Of a DNA stretch of 64,000 nucleotides, positions 60,947 through 64,000 are shown one piece after another (the stretch's first letter is position 1; the number at the start of each line of letters is the position of its first letter). The stretch spans positions 868,001 to 932,000 of the forward strand of contig NZ_BSST01000001.1 of NCBI RefSeq assembly GCF_030161395.1, in the 5' to 3' direction. The notes under the pieces were generated by a model that did not search any database, was not told the DNA's origin, and saw only the letters and a list, made by a program, of their open reading frames with translations. The DNA is from Thalassotalea insulae. GTDB taxonomy: Bacteria > Pseudomonadota > Gammaproteobacteria > Enterobacterales > Alteromonadaceae. Made by a program: the position numbers and the translations under genes.

Positions 60947-62971
60947 ATGGCCGTCAATAAACGGGAGGTGATCAGAAACCATACAGCTGAAGCAAATCTT
61001 TTTGCTCGTCGCGCCTTTATTGCTTTGCTAGGCGTGGTAGTGTTATTGCTGATCTTATTTTCTAATGTCTATGAACTGGAAGTCAGTTCCTTTAAAAAAT
61101 ATCAAACTCGGTCAAACTCTAATCGCATTAAACTATTACCAGTAGCGCCAAATCGCGGACTGATATACGACCGTAACGGCGTACTATTAGCAGAAAACAA
61201 ACCCATCTACAGTATTGAACTGATCCCGGAACAAGTTAAAGATCTCAAAAAAGCAGTCCATGATGTCAGTGAACTGTTAGAAATTTCAAGCGAAAAACAG
61301 CAAAAACTATTTAAAAAACTACGCAGTAAACGCCGCTTTAAACCGATTGAATTACAATCTCGACTCAGCGAACAACAAGTGGCCTTATTTTCAGTGAATC
61401 AGCATAAATTCCCCGGTTTTTTTATTGATGCTAGACTAAAGCGTTATTACCCATTCGCCGACTTAACTACCCACTCTCTCGGCTATGTAGCCCGCATTAA
61501 TCGTCGCGACGCCATTCGATTAGAAGAGCAAGGAAAAACAGAAAATTACGCGGCTACCCGTAACATTGGTAAGCTTGGACTGGAAAAATATTATCAAGAA
61601 GTATTACATGGCACTATCGGTCATCAAGAGGTTGAGATTAATAATCAGGGACGAATTATTCGTACCTTAGATTTTACCCCCCCTGTGCCTGGTAAGGATC
61701 TCACCTTAACACTAGACATCGAACTACAAATGGTAGCGAAACGTGCGTTATCAGGTAAACGCGGCGCTATTGTTGCTATCGATCCACGCGATGGTGGCGT
61801 ATTAGCCATGTATTCTAATCCAAGTTACAACGGCAACTTATTCGTTCATGGTATCAGCAACACTAACTATAACAAGTTACTGAGTTCGAAAAACCGACCA
61901 TTAGTTAATCGTACTGTGCAAGGATACCCGCCCGCATCCACCATTAAGCCGCTATTAGCATTAACCGGTCTAAACGAGGGGGTGATCACTAAAGATACTG
62001 AAATTTATGATCCCGGCTTTTATCAGTTAAAAGGCGTTGAAAACAAGCGTCGTGACTGGAAAAAATGGGGACATGGTAAAGTTAACCTCAGTAAATCTAT
62101 GGAGCAATCTTGCAACGTTTACTACTATGATCTCGCTTATAAACTGGGGATCACCCGTATTGCCCGAATGATGGAAAAGTTTGGCTTTGGCGAATATACC
62201 GGCATCGATATTTTAGAAGAAAACCGTGCAATCATGCCCAGCGTCGAATGGAAGCGTGCCCGTTACAATAAGCCCTGGTATGCCGGTGAAACTCTGTCGG
62301 TTGGTATAGGTCAAAGTTACTGGACAGTCACGCCACTACAACTGGCACAGGCAATGTCAATTTTAGTCAATAAAGGCCATATCAAGGTACCGCATTTATT
62401 AAAAGCCACCTCAGAAGTAATAGAAAACTCTGATCCAGAGCATTCGAAAACAGAAAGCACTAACTCTAAATTGAGTCAAACTAGTAAAAAGCGCAATTTG
62501 ATGACCACAGAAATGCCAGTTGATGAAAAGCCACCGATTATTTTAAAAAATGACAAAAACTGGGAATTTGTGTTAGACGGTATGCATAACACGGTGCAGA
62601 AAAAAGGCGCTACCGGCTATAAAGCATTTAAAGGCAGCAAGTACGATGCTGCCGGTAAAACCGGTTCAGCACAAACCGCCAATATTGCCCAGGGAGAAGA
62701 ATACAACGCTGAGTTAGTTCAGGAAAACCAGCGTGATAATGCAATGTTTGTTGCTTTTGCGCCTTATGAAAATCCGGAAATAGTAGTCGCAGTCGCAATA
62801 GAAAACGTTGCCAAAGGTGGTGGAGGAGCTAATGCTGCCCCGGTTGCACGACAAATATTAGATCAGTACTTTGGTGATCGTATCATAGTCAGTAAAAACA
62901 AGCACCCGCACCATGATGTAGTTTACGGTGAGCAATATTTAGCAGAAAAAAATAACGTGAGAAAAAATTAA
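60947..62971 (+). CDS. mrdA: Penicillin-binding protein 2
   Basis: Start placed at ATG 60947 (MAVNKREVIRNHTAEANLF), one base after the rlmH stop and after AGGG; the frame open from 60884 lies in rlmH. The 674-residue transpeptidase of cell elongation has an N-terminal membrane anchor (about 26-46), pedestal domain and transpeptidase domain with STIK (Ser331, Lys334), SCN and KTGS motifs. It works with RodA to build the lateral wall. A segment of about 45 residues rich in Ser, Thr, Glu and Lys (after HLLKATSEVIENSDP) looks like an insertion relative to the E. coli protein (633 aa). Confidence 0.95.
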   Translation: MAVNKREVIRNHTAEANLFARRAFIALLGVVVLLLILFSNVYELEVSSFKKYQTRSNSNRIKLLPVAPNRGLIYDRNGVLLAENKPIYSIELIPEQVKDLKKAVHDVSELLEISSEKQQKLFKKLRSKRRFKPIELQSRLSEQQVALFSVNQHKFPGFFIDARLKRYYPFADLTTHSLGYVARINRRDAIRLEEQGKTENYAATRNIGKLGLEKYYQEVLHGTIGHQEVEINNQGRIIRTLDFTPPVPGKDLTLTLDIELQMVAKRALSGKRGAIVAIDPRDGGVLAMYSNPSYNGNLFVHGISNTNYNKLLSSKNRPLVNRTVQGYPPASTIKPLLALTGLNEGVITKDTEIYDPGFYQLKGVENKRRDWKKWGHGKVNLSKSMEQSCNVYYYDLAYKLGITRIARMMEKFGFGEYTGIDILEENRAIMPSVEWKRARYNKPWYAGETLSVGIGQSYWTVTPLQLAQAMSILVNKGHIKVPHLLKATSEVIENSDPEHSKTESTNSKLSQTSKKRNLMTTEMPVDEKPPIILKNDKNWEFVLDGMHNTVQKKGATGYKAFKGSKYDAAGKTGSAQTANIAQGEEYNAELVQENQRDNAMFVAFAPYENPEIVVAVAIENVAKGGGGANAAPVARQILDQYFGDRIIVSKNKHPHHDVVYGEQYLAEKNNVRKN

Positions 62972-64000
62972 TGCGTTCGACCGGACAAGATCAACAGAAA
63001 AAACGCACTTTTTGGCAAAAGCTCCATATTGATGTACCGCTACTGACTGCAATTCTTACCTTGATGATACTTGGTTTATTTATTGTATATAGCGCCAGTG
63101 GTCAAAACATTGATATGGCGATAAAACAAGCGAGGAATATGGGCATTGCTTTGCTGGTCATGTTTATTATCGCACAAATACCACCACTGGTTTATCAAAA
63201 ATGGGCAGTACCTGTATTTATTGTCGGCATTTTATTGTTGATCAGTGTGATGTTTTTTGGTCAAGTCATCAATGGTAGTCGTCGCTGGCTTAACTTAGGT
63301 GTCGCTATGTTTCAACCCTCAGAGGTGATGAAACTTATCGTGCCTATAGCCGTTGCATGGTATGTCAGCCAATACGATCTTCCCACTAAGCTGATAAATA
63401 TTATTACTGCTTTTATCTTGTTGTTGATCCCTACATTACTGATAGCTAAGCAACCAGATCTCGGCACTTCGCTTTTGATTGCCAGCTCAGGAATTTTTGT
63501 CATATTTCTTGCTGGCGCCAGTTGGAAATTAATTGGCTCCTGCGGCATATTAGCATCTGCTTTTGCACCAATATTATGGTTGTTTCTAATGAAAGATTAC
63601 CAAAAGCAGCGGGTACTAACATTTCTCAACCCAGAACAAGATCCACTTGGCTCTGGCTATCATATTATCCAATCAAAAATTGCCATAGGTTCAGGCGGCT
63701 TACAGGGTAAAGGTTGGCTTCAGGGTACTCAGTCACAATTAGAATTTTTACCCGAGCGTCATACCGACTTTATTTTTGCCGTTTTTAGCGAAGAGTTTGG
63801 CTTATTAGGTGTCACCTTATTATTATTAGTCTATCTCAGCATTGTCATGCGTGGTCTATGGATAGCAGTAAACGCCCAGCAGGCATTTACTAAATTGTTA
63901 GCAGGCAGCCTGACATTAACTTTTTTTGTTTATGTTTTTGTCAATATTGGCATGGTTTCCGGATTATTACCTGTAGTTGGAGTACCACTGCCACTAGTCA
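62971..64000 (+). CDS. rodA: Rod-shape SEDS glycosyltransferase RodA, 3' end outside window
   Basis: The first 343 residues are visible, starting at ATG 62971, which overlaps the mrdA TAA by one base. Membrane helices and SEDS signatures include VYSASGQ, INGSRRWLNLG, FQPSEVMKLIVPIAVAWY, AKQPDLGTSLLIASSG, LEFLPERHTDFIFAVFSEEFG and GLLPVVGVPLPLV. RodA (MrdB) polymerises peptidoglycan strands during elongation and pairs with PBP2. About 30 residues should remain beyond the window end. Confidence 0.95.
   Translation, partial: MRSTGQDQQKKRTFWQKLHIDVPLLTAILTLMILGLFIVYSASGQNIDMAIKQARNMGIALLVMFIIAQIPPLVYQKWAVPVFIVGILLLISVMFFGQVINGSRRWLNLGVAMFQPSEVMKLIVPIAVAWYVSQYDLPTKLINIITAFILLLIPTLLIAKQPDLGTSLLIASSGIFVIFLAGASWKLIGSCGILASAFAPILWLFLMKDYQKQRVLTFLNPEQDPLGSGYHIIQSKIAIGSGGLQGKGWLQGTQSQLEFLPERHTDFIFAVFSEEFGLLGVTLLLLVYLSIVMRGLWIAVNAQQAFTKLLAGSLTLTFFVYVFVNIGMVSGLLPVVGVPLPLV

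Overview
The window is chromosomal DNA from an AT-rich marine gammaproteobacterium, most likely Alteromonadales near Colwelliaceae (Colwellia/Thalassotalea-like). This rests on protein flavour: DUF3010, DUF3019 and DUF2897 families, an Oar-like TonB-dependent receptor, a 7TMR-DISM hybrid kinase, a LonB-like protease, and the enterobacterial-type order leuS-lptE-holA-nadD-rsfS-rlmH-mrdA-mrdB. No tRNA, rRNA, CRISPR array, insertion sequence, prophage or integrase was seen. Both ends cut genes: an EAL protein at the left and rodA at the right.

Left part (1-32.7 kb) is accessory and signalling-rich. An EAL phosphodiesterase is followed by a very large multi-sensor hybrid histidine kinase; galM, a DUF3010 gene and a small hypothetical gene face them. 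A BaeS/BaeR-like pair follows, divergent from a secreted di-haem cytochrome c peroxidase-like protein. Next come a GNAT acetyltransferase, an exported M20 dipeptidase, a beta-propeller lipoprotein, and a four-gene operon of MipA/OmpV outer membrane protein, DUF3019 protein, RstA-like regulator and RstB-like kinase. Two convergent operons (18.9-23.0 kb) hold an SDR, a COG3618 amidohydrolase, an Lrp/AsnC regulator, a galactonate-dehydratase-like enolase-superfamily enzyme and a class II aldolase: a plausible sugar-acid or lactone catabolic set with unknown substrate. Then come ThrE-like and TetR genes, a PilZ-like protein, a chemotaxis receptor without a periplasmic domain, two tiny membrane proteins missed by length cut-offs, and a 1019-residue TonB-dependent receptor with a 0.6 kb AT-rich upstream region.

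Middle part (31.4-36.6 kb): ppiC, a beta carbonic anhydrase, a cluster of small hairpins between convergent genes, hpd (4-hydroxyphenylpyruvate dioxygenase), csdA/deaD with a recognisable promoter and structured leader of about 190 nt, and a short lipoprotein.

36.7-51.4 kb is a complete 13-gene nuo operon (A, B, CD, E to N) on the minus strand, with overlapping or nearly touching genes, encoding proton-pumping NADH:quinone oxidoreductase. A perfect inverted repeat and an FNR-like site lie upstream of nuoA. A LonB-like protease gene precedes it. The right end (54.4-64 kb) is the conserved ybeL / leuS-lptE-holA-nadD-rsfS-rlmH-mrdA-rodA locus linking aminoacylation, LPS assembly, replication, NAD synthesis, ribosome maturation and cell elongation.

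No single obviously new defence or mobile system is visible. The best candidates for unexplored biology are the MipA-DUF3019-two-component operon, the Pro/Arg-rich BaeS-like kinase facing a Pro-rich di-haem peroxidase, the convergent sugar-acid cluster, and the family of tiny hairpins with changing arms and a constant CATCC core near 32.5 kb.
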